Shown: in pieces, positions 23,441 through 32,967 of the stretch
Numbering within the stretch: position 1 is the first letter of the stretch
Layout: each line of letters starts with the position of its first letter
NCBI GenBank assembly: GCA_028724185.1
Contig: JAQYDN010000001.1
Span: 62,001-126,000, forward strand
Source of the DNA: Bacillota bacterium
GTDB taxonomy: Bacteria; Bacillota; Clostridia; Tissierellales; Peptoniphilaceae
Direction: 5' to 3'
Length of the DNA stretch: 64,000 nt
The notes under the pieces: model-generated
Databases searched by the model: none
Told to the model about the DNA's origin: nothing
The model's input: only the letters and a program-made list of their open reading frames with translations
Position numbers and translations under genes: made by a program

Positions 23441-24097
23441 TTATGCATTTTTCTCGATTCCGCCCTGGCTCACTTGCCATGCCGGTTTCTTCATCTTAAC
23501 CTCGAATTGTCCGATCAGATAGGACGAGACGACGGTCGTCATAAACGAAAAGATCAGTCGGCTCGGCGGGATATAGGTCAAAGACAGACCCAAGACGACG
23601 AAGTCGGTAAAGAGGTAAGCCCTCGAGATCGGCCACTTCAATTTCTTCGAAATGACCATGGCGAGCGCGTCGTCGCCGCCCGCACAGCCGCCCGCCGTCA
23701 CGGCGATGCCGCAGCCCGCTCCGATAAAGATGCCGCCCGCGATAGCCGCGATAAACGGCACGTCGTAGAAGCTCGGAAGGACGGGGCCCATGCGGTTAAA
23801 GGCGAAGTAGAAGGCGGCAAACATCACCGTCGCCACCGTCGATTTCTTTAAAAACCGCTTCCCCAACATCGAAAATCCCAGGGCGTAACAGGCGATGTCG
23901 AGGATCGGCGATACGTAGGCGAGGTTTAAGCCGAAGACTTTTTTCAGCAAAAGCCCCAGTCCCAGGACGCCTCCCTCGGTAATGCGGGAGGGCTCGTGGA
24001 TGTTCACGACGCCGAAGGCCATGATCGCACAGCCCAAAACAATTTTGAAAAATTCTGTTTTCGTCAGCTCTAAACGTCTCAGTATACCACTGAGCAT
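23441..24097 (-). CDS. YitT-family (DUF161) membrane protein without DUF2179
   Basis: A 218-aa integral membrane protein with five or six hydrophobic helices (IVLGCAIMAFGVVNI, GVLGLGLLLKKVFG, the PFIAAIAGGIFIGAGCGIAV repeat and others). It matches the membrane half of the YitT/YvjA family, which normally has an extra C-terminal DUF2179 of about 80 residues; that part is missing here. AGGCAGGDDALAMVISKKL is the family's most conserved loop. The start at 24097 follows GAGGAGTGACATC. Transport function is assumed, not shown. A long structured leader precedes it. Confidence 0.85.
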   Translation of the reverse strand: MLSGILRRLELTKTEFFKIVLGCAIMAFGVVNIHEPSRITEGGVLGLGLLLKKVFGLNLAYVSPILDIACYALGFSMLGKRFLKKSTVATVMFAAFYFAFNRMGPVLPSFYDVPFIAAIAGGIFIGAGCGIAVTAGGCAGGDDALAMVISKKLKWPISRAYLFTDFVVLGLSLTYIPPSRLIFSFMTTVVSSYLIGQFEVKMKKPAWQVSQGGIEKNA

Positions 24098-24350
24098 GAT
24101 GTCACTCCTCATCTCGCGACGAGGTGAACCAAAAAAAGACTGCCGTCTTAGGTTCACCTAATTGCGCAATCTTTGGATGGTGTCGATGCTTTTTTGTTTA
24201 GAATATTTTTTCTTATAAAAACTCTGAGCAGACAGAAATACTTTAAGGCCGCATAGAGTCCCACATCAGGCACTCCCCGGGCACGATCACACTTCCCGCA
24301 TCAGATAAAAACTACCGTAAAACGGTAACCACCGTAAACAATAAATTACG
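24098..24350 (-). promoter_or_regulatory. Long structured leader of the yitT gene with nested terminator
   Basis: Transcription from the promoter at 24357-24385 gives about 250 bases before the start codon. At the 5' end AACCACCGTAA/TTTACGGTGGTT is a stable hairpin. Close to the gene, GGTGAACC and GGTTCACC enclose AAGAC-GGCA-GTCTT followed by seven T, that is, an intrinsic terminator inside a larger stem. This is the layout of an attenuator or riboswitch expression platform. It matches no riboswitch class I know by sight. Confidence 0.5.
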
Positions 24351-24356
24351 GTGGTT

Positions 24357-24385
24357 ATTATATCACATATCAACTATTTATTCAA
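24357..24385 (-). promoter_or_regulatory. Promoter of yitT overlapping the desulfurase stop
   Basis: Minus strand TTGAAT (24380-24385), 17-base spacer, TATAAT (24357-24362). It overlaps the stop codon of the cysteine desulfurase gene. Confidence 0.65.
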
Positions 24386-25484
24386 TACTCGCCAGCACGC
24401 GAAGCGTCTTGCCGATCTCCTCATCGGTCGTAAAGTAGGACGTCGAGAGGCGACAAAGTCCCGTCTCCTTCGTGTGGAGGTACTCGTGCAGGCGCGGCGC
24501 ACAGTGGTATCCCGGGCGCGTCGCGATGTCGTGATCTTGAAGGATCAAGGCGAGTTCCTGTGAACTCATGCCCTCTTTTAAGATGCTGACGCAGCAAGTT
24601 CCGTGTGTCTTCGGATAGTAGACCTCGTAGCCGTCGAGTTCGCGCAATCCCTTCAAGAGCTTTTCAAACGCGCGGTCCTTCGTCTCGAAGTAATCCTCTC
24701 CCAAGACAAATTCCACGCCGGCGGCGAGTCCCGCAAAACCGTGGACGTTTGCGGTACCCGCTTCCCACTTAATCGGCTGCTCGTCGGGCATGGCGTGATT
24801 AAAGCTCTCGATTCCGCTTCCGCCGGACTTCAAAGGCGGCATATCGACGTCTTTTCCGTAGTAAAAACCGCCGGTTCCCGTGGGACCGTAGAGAGATTTA
24901 TGTCCCGCAAAACAGTATACGAGCTTGTCTTTCGGCATCTTAGACAGATCGACCGGAAATTGTCCGAGCGCCTGGGCGCCGTCCACGATGAGGTAGAGAT
25001 CGTGCTCGTCTGCAAATTCGAAGACGCGCTCGAGGTCGGTGATACTCCCCACGACATTTGAAGCGTGGGTGATGACGACGGCCTTGGTCTCATCTCTCAA
25101 CAAATCTTCGAGCTTCGTCACATCGGGCGCGAGGTTCTCATCCAAGGGCAAAAAGTCCAGCGCACAACCCGTCGCATAGAGCGGGCGCAGGACGGAATTG
25201 TGCTCCGCCTCCGAGGTGATGACGTGGTCATCTTCGGAAATAAGCCCGCGAATCGCCACGTTCAAGCTTTCCGTCACGCCGCTCGTCAAGGCGATGCGCG
25301 CATCGACGTTTAAAAGTTTCGCCACGTTTTTTCGCGCCTTTCGAAGGGCGCGGTAGGCATTTTGCGCCCAGGGATGGCTCCCCCTCCCGGGGTTGCCGTA
25401 ACCTTCGGTCATCGCCCGACAGACGGCATCGACGACCGACTTCGGCTTAATCGCCGTCGTCGCTCCGTTATCCAAATAGATCAT
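24378..25484 (-). CDS. Class V aminotransferase, cysteine desulfurase-like
   Basis: A 368-aa PLP enzyme related to IscS/SufS/CsdA, expected to release sulfur (or selenium) from cysteine (or selenocysteine). YLDNGATTAIKP is the N-terminus, EAEHNSVL binds cofactor, VDGAQALGQFP has the PLP-binding Asp, FAGHKSLYGPTGTGGFYYG the Schiff-base Lys. TRPGYHCAPRLHEYL supplies the catalytic cysteine loop. It overlaps the DUF3343 gene by 4 bases; that pairing is typical for selenium-related desulfurases rather than Fe-S cluster operons, and no scaffold gene (iscU/sufU) is near. Function in selenium delivery is inference. Confidence 0.88.
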   Translation of the reverse strand: MIYLDNGATTAIKPKSVVDAVCRAMTEGYGNPGRGSHPWAQNAYRALRKARKNVAKLLNVDARIALTSGVTESLNVAIRGLISEDDHVITSEAEHNSVLRPLYATGCALDFLPLDENLAPDVTKLEDLLRDETKAVVITHASNVVGSITDLERVFEFADEHDLYLIVDGAQALGQFPVDLSKMPKDKLVYCFAGHKSLYGPTGTGGFYYGKDVDMPPLKSGGSGIESFNHAMPDEQPIKWEAGTANVHGFAGLAAGVEFVLGEDYFETKDRAFEKLLKGLRELDGYEVYYPKTHGTCCVSILKEGMSSQELALILQDHDIATRPGYHCAPRLHEYLHTKETGLCRLSTSYFTTDEEIGKTLRVLASIE

Positions 25485-25729
25485 AGCGCCTCCACCTTTC
25501 TCTTTCCGTTTTCTCTCTCGTAAGAATACACGCCGTTGTAGGGAAGACCTTCTCGATCGAGACGACCGACCGCCTCCTCAACTGCTCCGATCTCGCCCAT
25601 CAGCGCGAGACCGCAGGACTCTCTGATCTCCGGAAGGAGGGGGATCACCCTCGTCCCCAAGTCCTCCGTCGCATCGAGGGCGTCGTACACCTGATCCTGA
25701 TTGTCGAATGCGATGACAAATTGCTTCAC
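25481..25729 (-). CDS. DUF3343 putative Se/S carrier protein
   Basis: An 82-aa protein of the DUF3343 family, thought to carry sulfur or selenium. The single conserved cysteine is in IRESCGLALMGEIG. It lies between tex and the desulfurase, overlapping the latter by 4 bases (ATGA). Partners known in other genomes (YedF/SelD) are not in this window. Confidence 0.85.
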   Translation of the reverse strand: MKQFVIAFDNQDQVYDALDATEDLGTRVIPLLPEIRESCGLALMGEIGAVEEAVGRLDREGLPYNGVYSYERENGKRKVEAL

Positions 25730-25748
25730 GTTCGCTCCCTCCTCTTAT

Positions 25749-27809
25749 CTAGTCCGCGCGGTCCAGGGAAATGCGGCTCCGCGCCTCGTCAACCTTTTCG
25801 ATTTGAACTTTCACGCGATCGCCGACTTTCAACTTGCTGTAGATGTCGCCGCCCCGCCCGACGATCTTCGAAATATGGAGCAGTCCTTCTTTTTTAACCC
25901 CGATGTCGATAAAGGCACCGAAGTCGACGACGTTGGTGACGACTCCGTCCAGTTCGAGTCCCGGCTTTAAATCTTCCATCGTAAGCGCCGTACGCTTGAG
26001 ACCGACACTTCCCGCGTCGTCGCGCGGATCGCGCCCCGGCTTTTTCAACTCTCGCCGAATATCTTCGACCGTGTAGGCCCCGGCGCTCTCCAGGATGTCG
26101 CGCTCCGCATCGGTGAGGGCATCTTCCCGCATAATAAGATCCGCGACGGCATACGATTCGGGATGCACGCCGGTTCGGTCGAGGATGTTTTCGCCGTCCG
26201 GGATCCTCAAAAATCCCGCCGACTGCTTAAATACCTTCTCGCCGAGTCCCTTGACCTTTTTAAATTCGCTGCGATCGGTAAATGCGCCTTCCTCTTCTCT
26301 ATAGTTTACTATATTTTTCGCCACATTGGCGGTAATTCCCGAAACAAACGACAAGAGCGTGGAAGATGCGAGATTGATGTCGACGCCGACCTCATTGACC
26401 GTTCCCTCGACGACACCCTCCAGCCGCTCGTCCAACGCCTTTTTATTTAAATCGTGTTGATACTGCCCGACGCCGATGTGGCGCGGCTCGATCTTTACGA
26501 GCTCCGCGAGGGGATCTTGCAGACGACGGGCGATCGAAATAGCGCCGCGCACGGTTACGTCGAGATCGGGAAATTCTTCGATGCCGCGTTCCGATGCGGA
26601 GTAGACGCTCGCCCCGTCCTCGTTGACGATGGCGTAGGAGACGTCGAGGCCTTGCTCCTCGATCATCTTCGAGACGAACTGTTCCGTCTCATAACTCGCC
26701 GTGCCGCTTCCGATCGCGATGACGTCGACATCGTAACGATCGATCAAGCGCGAGAGGATCGCCGTCGCTTCTTCCACTCTCGGCTTCGGCGGAACCGGAT
26801 ATATGACGTCGTGGTCGAGAAACTTCCCGTTTTCGTCGACGACTGCGACCTTACATCCCGTCCTGAAGCCGGGGTCGATCCCCAAGACCGTCTCGTGGCC
26901 GAGCGGCGGCGTAAGCAGGAGGGGCTTTAAATTTTGCGCGAAGACCTCGATGGCCGATTCTTCCGCCCGGTCCTTTAACTCGCGTCTGAGCTCCCGTTCG
27001 AGCGAGGGATACAGAAGGCGGTTCAAAGCGTCTTTGATGATCACCTCGAGGTATTCTCTCTTATCCTCCGCGGGCTTCAACAGTTGACGAGTCAGAGAAA
27101 CCAGCGTCTCCTCGTCCGATTGAATTTTTACGCGCAGCGCGCCCTCGCCCTCTCCCCGATTGACGGCGAGGACGTTGTGATTTTTGACCTGTCTGAACGG
27201 CGCCGAAAACGTCTCGTACATGGCATAGCTCGGGTTCGGCTCCTTTCCCTTTTCGGAGACCAAGACGCCGTGGCGACGAATGTAACTCTTTAAGACCCTT
27301 CGGACGCCCGCGTGATTGGAGATGTCCTCGGCCAGGATGTCGTTTACGCCCTGTAAAATAGCTTCCCGCTCCAGGCCTTCGAAATCGTCAACCGCCCGGT
27401 TAAAGGCAGCAAACGGCTCATCGCTCTTAAGCAACTCAGCGAGCGGGCGCAACCCCTTTTCCTCGGCCGCAGTCGCCCGCGTCCTACGCTTCGGCTTATA
27501 GGGACGGTACAAGTCTTCGAGCGTCTGCATGTCGAGGGCGGCGTCGATTTCTTTTTTCAACGCGTCGGTGAGCTTGCCCTGACTTTCGACGGTGCTCAAG
27601 ACCGTCTGCTTCCGTTCGTCGAGCTTTTGGAGATCCTCTTTTCTGCTCTCGAGCTTGCGAAGGACCTCATCCTGCATATTACCCGTCGCCTCCTTGCGGT
27701 AGCGCGCGATAAAAGGCACCGTGTTTCCCTCTTCGAGCAGCGACAGCGTCGCCTCGATTTGATCGATCGGCGTCTGAAACTCTCTCGACAAGATAGCTGC
27801 TATGTTCAT
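25749..27809 (-). CDS. tex: Tex-family RNA-binding transcription accessory protein
   Basis: A 686-aa protein linked to transcription and RNA metabolism. Order: N-terminal helical Tex domain (VPFIARYRKEATGNM), YqgF/RNase H-like domain (LGIDPGFRTGCKVAVVDENG), helix-hairpin-helix repeats (FKKVKGLGEKVFKQSAGFL, HPESYAVADL), and a C-terminal S1 RNA-binding domain (LDGVVTNVVDFGAFIDIGV). Length and order match the family. The start has GGAGGAAAA before it. First gene of tex-DUF3343-desulfurase, 19 bases ahead of DUF3343. Confidence 0.95.
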   Translation of the reverse strand: MNIAAILSREFQTPIDQIEATLSLLEEGNTVPFIARYRKEATGNMQDEVLRKLESRKEDLQKLDERKQTVLSTVESQGKLTDALKKEIDAALDMQTLEDLYRPYKPKRRTRATAAEEKGLRPLAELLKSDEPFAAFNRAVDDFEGLEREAILQGVNDILAEDISNHAGVRRVLKSYIRRHGVLVSEKGKEPNPSYAMYETFSAPFRQVKNHNVLAVNRGEGEGALRVKIQSDEETLVSLTRQLLKPAEDKREYLEVIIKDALNRLLYPSLERELRRELKDRAEESAIEVFAQNLKPLLLTPPLGHETVLGIDPGFRTGCKVAVVDENGKFLDHDVIYPVPPKPRVEEATAILSRLIDRYDVDVIAIGSGTASYETEQFVSKMIEEQGLDVSYAIVNEDGASVYSASERGIEEFPDLDVTVRGAISIARRLQDPLAELVKIEPRHIGVGQYQHDLNKKALDERLEGVVEGTVNEVGVDINLASSTLLSFVSGITANVAKNIVNYREEEGAFTDRSEFKKVKGLGEKVFKQSAGFLRIPDGENILDRTGVHPESYAVADLIMREDALTDAERDILESAGAYTVEDIRRELKKPGRDPRDDAGSVGLKRTALTMEDLKPGLELDGVVTNVVDFGAFIDIGVKKEGLLHISKIVGRGGDIYSKLKVGDRVKVQIEKVDEARSRISLDRAD

Positions 27810-27824
27810 TTTTCCTCCATTCGA

Positions 27825-27850
27825 AAAAGGAGAGGTCTCCCTCTCCTTTT
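27825..27850 (-). terminator. Terminator after prfB
   Basis: AAAAGGAGAG/CTCTCCTTTT stem with a 6-base loop; T run of five on the minus strand ends the secA-prfB operon. Confidence 0.75.
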
Positions 27851-27873
27851 AGTATTGTGATGTGTCGGCTCGG

Positions 27874-28983
27874 CTATGCCTCGGCCTTTTCTTCCAGATA
27901 CGCGTTGATAAACGGATCCAAGTCGCCGTCCATCACGCGGCTCACATCGCCTACCTCCGCGCCGGTCCTGTGGTCTTTGACCATGGTGTAGGGGTGGAAG
28001 ACGTAGGAGCGGATTTGCGAACCCCACGCGATTTGCGAATAATTGCCCGCGAGGTCCTCGATCTTTTCTTTTTGTTCTTCTTCCTTGAGTGCGACGAGTT
28101 TCGCCTGTAGCATCTTCATCGCCTGTTCGCGGTTTTGAATTTGACTCCGCTCGTTTTGGCACTGAACGACGATGCCCGTCGGTATATGGGTAATCCTCAC
28201 CGCGGAGTCGGTCGTGTTGACGTGTTGACCGCCCGCTCCGGAGGCGCGGTAGGTATCTACCTTGATGTCTTCTGCGTTGATTTCGACCTCGATATCGTCG
28301 TCGAGCTCGGGATAGACGTCGACCGAGGTAAAGGACGTGTGGCGCTTCTTCGCCGCGTCGAACGGCGAAATGCGGACCAAGCGGTGGACGCCTTTTTCCG
28401 CCTTTAAATAACCGTACGCATGCGGACCCGAAATGCGGAGCGTCGCCGATTTAATCCCCGCCTCGTCTTCGTTGAGCATGTCCACGACTTCCACGGAATA
28501 TCCCTTGGACTCGGCGTATCGCGTATACATCCTGAAGAGCATACTCGCCCAGTCCTGCGCCTCGGTTCCGCCGGCGCCGGCGTGGATGGAGAGGATCGCG
28601 TTGTTTAAGTCGTACTCTCCGTTTAACAGCGTGTGGATTTTAAATTCCTGAGCTTTTTTTTCGATCGAGGCGAGATTTTTTTGCAACTGATCGTAAAGCG
28701 AGGCATCGTCCTCTTCTTCGATCAACTCCAACATGATCTCGGTCTCGTCGATGGCATCTTTCAGCTCGTCGTAGACGTCGATTCTCGACTTGAGATTATT
28801 CTGCATGCGAATGACCTTTTGTGCCTCGTCGGAATCGTCCCAAAATCCGGGTTCTATCGTCTTTTTCGTCAAATCGTCGTATTGCTTTTTTAAACCGTCG
28901 ATATCCAAACTTGCTGCCAGGCGATCGACGAGTTCGTCGACATCTTCGAGTCTCCCACGATCCAAATATAAATTTTGTTCCAT
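27874..28983 (-). CDS. prfB: Peptide chain release factor 2
   Basis: Ends translation at UGA and UAA codons. The 369-aa protein has SPF in VRISPFDAAKKR (stop-codon recognition, RF2 class) and GGQ in YRASGAGGQHVN (peptidyl-tRNA hydrolysis). The frame is continuous from the ATG; there is no in-frame UGA near codon 25, so the autoregulatory programmed frameshift found in many prfB genes is absent. It follows secA by 18 bases on the same strand, as in many Firmicutes. Confidence 0.97.
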   Translation of the reverse strand: MEQNLYLDRGRLEDVDELVDRLAASLDIDGLKKQYDDLTKKTIEPGFWDDSDEAQKVIRMQNNLKSRIDVYDELKDAIDETEIMLELIEEEDDASLYDQLQKNLASIEKKAQEFKIHTLLNGEYDLNNAILSIHAGAGGTEAQDWASMLFRMYTRYAESKGYSVEVVDMLNEDEAGIKSATLRISGPHAYGYLKAEKGVHRLVRISPFDAAKKRHTSFTSVDVYPELDDDIEVEINAEDIKVDTYRASGAGGQHVNTTDSAVRITHIPTGIVVQCQNERSQIQNREQAMKMLQAKLVALKEEEQKEKIEDLAGNYSQIAWGSQIRSYVFHPYTMVKDHRTGAEVGDVSRVMDGDLDPFINAYLEEKAEA

Positions 28984-29001
28984 AGGGATCCTTTCTTCGT
29001 A

Positions 29002-31740
29002 CTAAGCGTTTCTGCCGTGACAGTGTTTGTATTTTTTACCGCTGCCGCAGGGACAGGGGTCGTTTCGGCCGATTTTTTTGCTCGTGCGTCGAACGGGTTC
29101 TTGCACGCCGCTGTCGGGGTTGGCGGTCTTAACTTCCTTTGCCACTTGTTTACGTTCCATCTTTTCAGGATTTTGAACGTGGAAGAGCAAGCGCACCGTT
29201 TCTTCGCGAATACTTTCGTTCATCGCTTCAAACATATCGAAGCCTTCGTTGGCGTAGGCGCGCACGGGGTCGATCTGTCCGACGGCGCGAAGGCCGATAC
29301 CCTGACGCAATTGGTCCATCGCGTCGATGTGGTCCATCCACTTTTGGTCGACGACGCGTAACAAGACCACGCGTTCGACTTCGCGGAAGGCGTCTGCGCC
29401 GAATTCCTCTTCTTTTTCGGCATATTTTTGTTTCGCTTCAGCTTTAATAAAGCGCTTCAACTCGTCCGCGTCGGACTCGGTGTGTCCGTCCAGGAAGTGC
29501 TCGTCGAAGTCGAATGTATCGCGACCGAAGCGGTAAATTCCCTCGTAGTCGATGTATTTTTCGTGCTTTTCATTGATCTTGACGTTGAAGTCGATGGTGT
29601 CTTCGACCAAGTCGTCGAGCATCGCCATGATGTCTTCGCGGAGGTTTCCGCCCTTAAGAACTTTTTCGCGTTCGGAGTAGATGACCTCACGTTGTTTGTT
29701 CATGACGTCGTCGTATTGCAAGACGTTTTTACGGATACTGAAGTTGTTGCCCTCTACCTTGCGTTGGGCCGATTCGATCAGTCTCGTCAAGACCTTCGCT
29801 TCGATCGGCTCGTCCTCCGGCGCGTCGATGCTGTCCATGACGTTTTTAAAGCGGTCTCCCGCAAAGAGTCGAATCAAGTCGTCTTCCGCGGAGATATAGA
29901 ACTTCGTACTACCTTCGTCCCCTTGACGACCGGAACGGCCGCGCAATTGGTTGTCGATTCGACGCGATTCGTGGCGTTCGGTGCCGATGATGTGCAGGCC
30001 GCCCGCGGCAATGACCTTCTCTTTCTCGTCGTCGGTTTCTTTTTTAATCTCGTCGCGAAGTTCGGTAAATCGCCGTCTGGCCTTTAAGATTTCTTCATCG
30101 TCGGTATCGAAGTAACTGTCCGCCGCCTCGATCATATCCGATTCGAACCCTTCCTTGGCCATTTTTTCCTTCGCCATATACTCGGGGTTCCCGCCCAAGA
30201 CGATGTCCGTACCACGGCCCGCCATATTCGTCGCGATGGTGACCGCGCCGTAACGACCGGCTTGTGCGACGATTTCGGACTCTTGTCTGTGGCGCTTCGC
30301 ATTCAAGACCTTGTGGGGGATGCCCCTCTTTTTGAGGTAACGCGACAGTTTTTCGGATTTTTCGATGGAGACCGTACCCACGAGGATCGGCTGTCCCTTT
30401 TCGTGGCGCTCGGCGATTTCGTCGGTAACCGCCCTAAATTTAGCATCTTCCGAGCGATAGATCGCATCGTCGTAGTCTTCGCGGATGACTTTCTTGTTCG
30501 TCGGAATTTCGACGACGTCGATGTTGTAAATTTCGCGGAACTCCGATTCTTCGGTCATCGCCGTACCGGTCATACCGGCGAGTTTTTTATACATGCGGAA
30601 GAAGTTTTGGAAGGTAACCGTCGCGAGCGTCTTGGATTCCGCCCGGACCTCGATCCCTTCTTTCGCCTCGATGGCCTGGTGGAGACCTTCGGAGTAGCGA
30701 CGCCCGTACATGAGACGACCCGTAAATTCGTCGACGATGATAATTTCTCCGTCTTCGACGACGTAGTCGATGTCCTTGTGCATCGTCCCCTTCGCCTTTA
30801 AGGCTTGGTGGATGTGGTGCAATAGTTCCGTATTGTCGGGGTCGGTGAGATTGTCGATTCCGAAGTATTTTTCGGCTTTAGCCTGACCGTTTTCGGTCAA
30901 GGTCGCGGTCTTTTGTTTTTCGTCGATGACGTAATCGACGGTTTCTTCTCTAAATTCCCGATTAAAGCGGTCCTCCGCCTCTTCCGCCTGATCCTTGATG
31001 CGGTAGGAGAGGGTATCGACGAAATTTTTCGCTTGGGTGTAGAGTTCCGTCGATTCGTCGCCCTGTCCGGAAATAATAAGCGGCGTTCTCGCCTCGTCGA
31101 TCAAAATCGAGTCGACCTCGTCGACGATACAATAAAAGAGCCCGCGCTGTACTTGGTTCGCTTGATAGACGACCATGTTGTCACGCAGGTAGTCGAAACC
31201 GAATTCATTGTTGGTACCGTAGGTGATATCCGCATTGTATGCGGCCTTTCTCTCTTCGGGACTCATGTCGTGCAGGATACAGCCGACGGATAAGCCCAGG
31301 AAAGTATATACCTTTCCCATCCATTGCTTGTCGCGTTCCGCCAAGTAGTCGTTGACGGTGACGACGTGGGTCCCCTTGCCGGCGAGCGCGTTTAAGTAAG
31401 CGGGCAACGTCGCCACCAAGGTCTTCCCTTCACCGGTCTTCATCTCGGCGATACGGCCTTGGTGGAGGATAATTCCCCCCAAGATCTGTACCGGGAAGTG
31501 TTTCATTCCGAGCACGCGATCCGCCGCTTCCCTTACGACGGCGAAGGCTTCGGGAAGAAGATCGTCCAGCGACTCCCCGTTCGCTATGCGATTTTGAAAT
31601 TCCGGCGTCTTATTTCTAAGTTCTTCGTCTGTCAATTTTTGCATCTCGGCATCCAAGGACAATACTTTTTCCATGGTCGGTCGGATCTTTTTTATTTCGC
31701 GATCCGAATATGTGCCGAATATTTTATCTAATAGAGACAT
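29002..31740 (-). CDS. secA: Preprotein translocase ATPase SecA
   Basis: Motor that pushes secretory proteins through SecYEG. At 912 aa it has Walker [37 protein letters not shown] (Walker B), the preprotein-crosslinking and scaffold regions, the second nucleotide-binding motif [14 protein letters not shown], and a C-terminal SEC-C zinc motif [14 protein letters not shown] that binds SecB-like factors or ribosomes. First gene of the secA-prfB operon with its own promoter at 31769-31797. Confidence 0.98.
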   Translation of the reverse strand: MSLLDKIFGTYSDREIKKIRPTMEKVLSLDAEMQKLTDEELRNKTPEFQNRIANGESLDDLLPEAFAVVREAADRVLGMKHFPVQILGGIILHQGRIAEMKTGEGKTLVATLPAYLNALAGKGTHVVTVNDYLAERDKQWMGKVYTFLGLSVGCILHDMSPEERKAAYNADITYGTNNEFGFDYLRDNMVVYQANQVQRGLFYCIVDEVDSILIDEARTPLIISGQGDESTELYTQAKNFVDTLSYRIKDQAEEAEDRFNREFREETVDYVIDEKQKTATLTENGQAKAEKYFGIDNLTDPDNTELLHHIHQALKAKGTMHKDIDYVVEDGEIIIVDEFTGRLMYGRRYSEGLHQAIEAKEGIEVRAESKTLATVTFQNFFRMYKKLAGMTGTAMTEESEFREIYNIDVVEIPTNKKVIREDYDDAIYRSEDAKFRAVTDEIAERHEKGQPILVGTVSIEKSEKLSRYLKKRGIPHKVLNAKRHRQESEIVAQAGRYGAVTIATNMAGRGTDIVLGGNPEYMAKEKMAKEGFESDMIEAADSYFDTDDEEILKARRRFTELRDEIKKETDDEKEKVIAAGGLHIIGTERHESRRIDNQLRGRSGRQGDEGSTKFYISAEDDLIRLFAGDRFKNVMDSIDAPEDEPIEAKVLTRLIESAQRKVEGNNFSIRKNVLQYDDVMNKQREVIYSEREKVLKGGNLREDIMAMLDDLVEDTIDFNVKINEKHEKYIDYEGIYRFGRDTFDFDEHFLDGHTESDADELKRFIKAEAKQKYAEKEEEFGADAFREVERVVLLRVVDQKWMDHIDAMDQLRQGIGLRAVGQIDPVRAYANEGFDMFEAMNESIREETVRLLFHVQNPEKMERKQVAKEVKTANPDSGVQEPVRRTSKKIGRNDPCPCGSGKKYKHCHGRNA

Positions 31741-31768
31741 CTATACACGTTCCTTTCACTGACTGTCT

Positions 31769-31797
31769 ATTTTATCAAACTATAATATCTACCGCAA
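31769..31797 (-). promoter_or_regulatory. Promoter of secA-prfB
   Basis: Minus strand TTGCGG (31792-31797), 17-base spacer, TAAAAT (31769-31774), about 22 bases before the secA start once the +1 is counted. Confidence 0.6.
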
Positions 31798-31852
31798 TGA
31801 ATCGCGAGAATTTCACAAGAACTACATCCTTTTTTCGGCCTCGACCGACATT

Positions 31853-32083
31853 TCACGCCTCGTCGTGCCCGTGATGGACGATGGAAACCATTTTATCGCC
31901 CTCTTTAATCTTTCGAACGCGCTTTTCAAACTCCATGCGCGTCATCCAGATCGATCGACCGCAACCGCAACACTCGAGCTTCACGTCGACGCCGGTTCGC
32001 CGTATCTTCCACAGATTTTCCCCGCAAGGGTGACCTTTTTTTAAACTTACCACGTCGCCTACTTCGTAGATTAATCTGTTCAT
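31853..32083 (-). CDS. DUF951 protein (YyzM-like)
   Basis: A 76-aa protein of the DUF951 family, function unknown. YEVGDVVSLKKGHPCGENLW and the cysteine-rich LECCGCGRSIWMTR suggest a small zinc-binding beta barrel. It follows mscS by 31 bases; the mscS-DUF951 order is widespread near parB/serS in clostridia. Start after AAAAGGAGGCCACCT. Confidence 0.9.
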   Translation of the reverse strand: MNRLIYEVGDVVSLKKGHPCGENLWKIRRTGVDVKLECCGCGRSIWMTRMEFEKRVRKIKEGDKMVSIVHHGHDEA

Positions 32084-32114
32084 AGGTGGCCTCCTTTTCA
32101 GACAAGATATCGCG

Positions 32115-32951
32115 CTAATCCACTCGCTTCAACCGCGGATAGGGCATATTGATATTTTCTCTATTCATCGCTTCGATTAAACACTTTCTCAGATCGTACT
32201 CCAAGTCAAATTGCAAACTCGCCCGCTCCCAGGCGACGACCGTGATCTCGTAGCCGTGATCGACGAAGTCCGTAATCCCCCAGATATCGGTCCGGACATC
32301 GGGATAGATTTCGTCGAGTTTTTCGATCGCGTCCTTAAACAAGGCGAGCACGCGATCCGGATCTTCTCGCCGATCGACCGGGACGACGACTTTCGCGCGC
32401 TTGATATCGCGCCCGCGGTTGGTGACGATCCCTATTTCGGAATTGGGCACCGTGTGAACGGCCCCGTCGAAATCCCGTATCACCGTCGTGCGGATGCCGA
32501 GGCTTTGAACGTGTCCTTTCTTTCCCGCACACTCCACGTAGTCTCCGACGCTGTACTGATCGTCGAAAATAATAAAAAATCCGTTGATGACGTCCTTGAT
32601 CAGGGCCTGCGCGCCCATGGCGATGGCCAAAGAACCGAGCCCCGCCGTCGCGAGAACCGTCGACGTCTTGATATTGCACATATCCAAGAAGATCAAGACC
32701 GCCATGATGTAGATCGCGTACTTAATCAACTTCCCGAGAATACGGGTCAGGGTGTCGATCCGCCTCGTATTCTCCTTCTTTTCCCGCTTCTCGATCGAAG
32801 CCGTCACCACGCGTCCGACCCATTTCGACAGCGCGCGGGCGATGAGAAATAAAATGATCCCCGCGACGATCGCACCGACGATACTCAATCCGCCGGAGGG
32901 CTTATATAAGACGGCTTTTACTTGTGCCAGAACTTCTCGTACTTCATTCAT
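32115..32951 (-). CDS. mscS: Small-conductance mechanosensitive channel
   Basis: Opens under membrane tension to release solutes in osmotic downshock. The 278-aa protein has three membrane helices (GLSIVGAIVAGIILFLIARAL, IYIMAVLIFLDMC, then the pore helix VLATAGLGSLAIAMGAQALI with the alternating Gly/Ala packing typical of MscS) and a cytoplasmic beta domain (DYVECAGKKGHVQSLGIRTT, VPNSEI). It is the second gene of a three-gene operon. Confidence 0.93.
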   Translation of the reverse strand: MNEVREVLAQVKAVLYKPSGGLSIVGAIVAGIILFLIARALSKWVGRVVTASIEKREKKENTRRIDTLTRILGKLIKYAIYIMAVLIFLDMCNIKTSTVLATAGLGSLAIAMGAQALIKDVINGFFIIFDDQYSVGDYVECAGKKGHVQSLGIRTTVIRDFDGAVHTVPNSEIGIVTNRGRDIKRAKVVVPVDRREDPDRVLALFKDAIEKLDEIYPDVRTDIWGITDFVDHGYEITVVAWERASLQFDLEYDLRKCLIEAMNRENINMPYPRLKRVD

Positions 32952-32967
32952 ATAGTCTCAATCTTCC

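Noticed and set aside
27874..28983. Programmed frameshift in prfB
   Set aside because: No UGA in the site region; the frame is intact.
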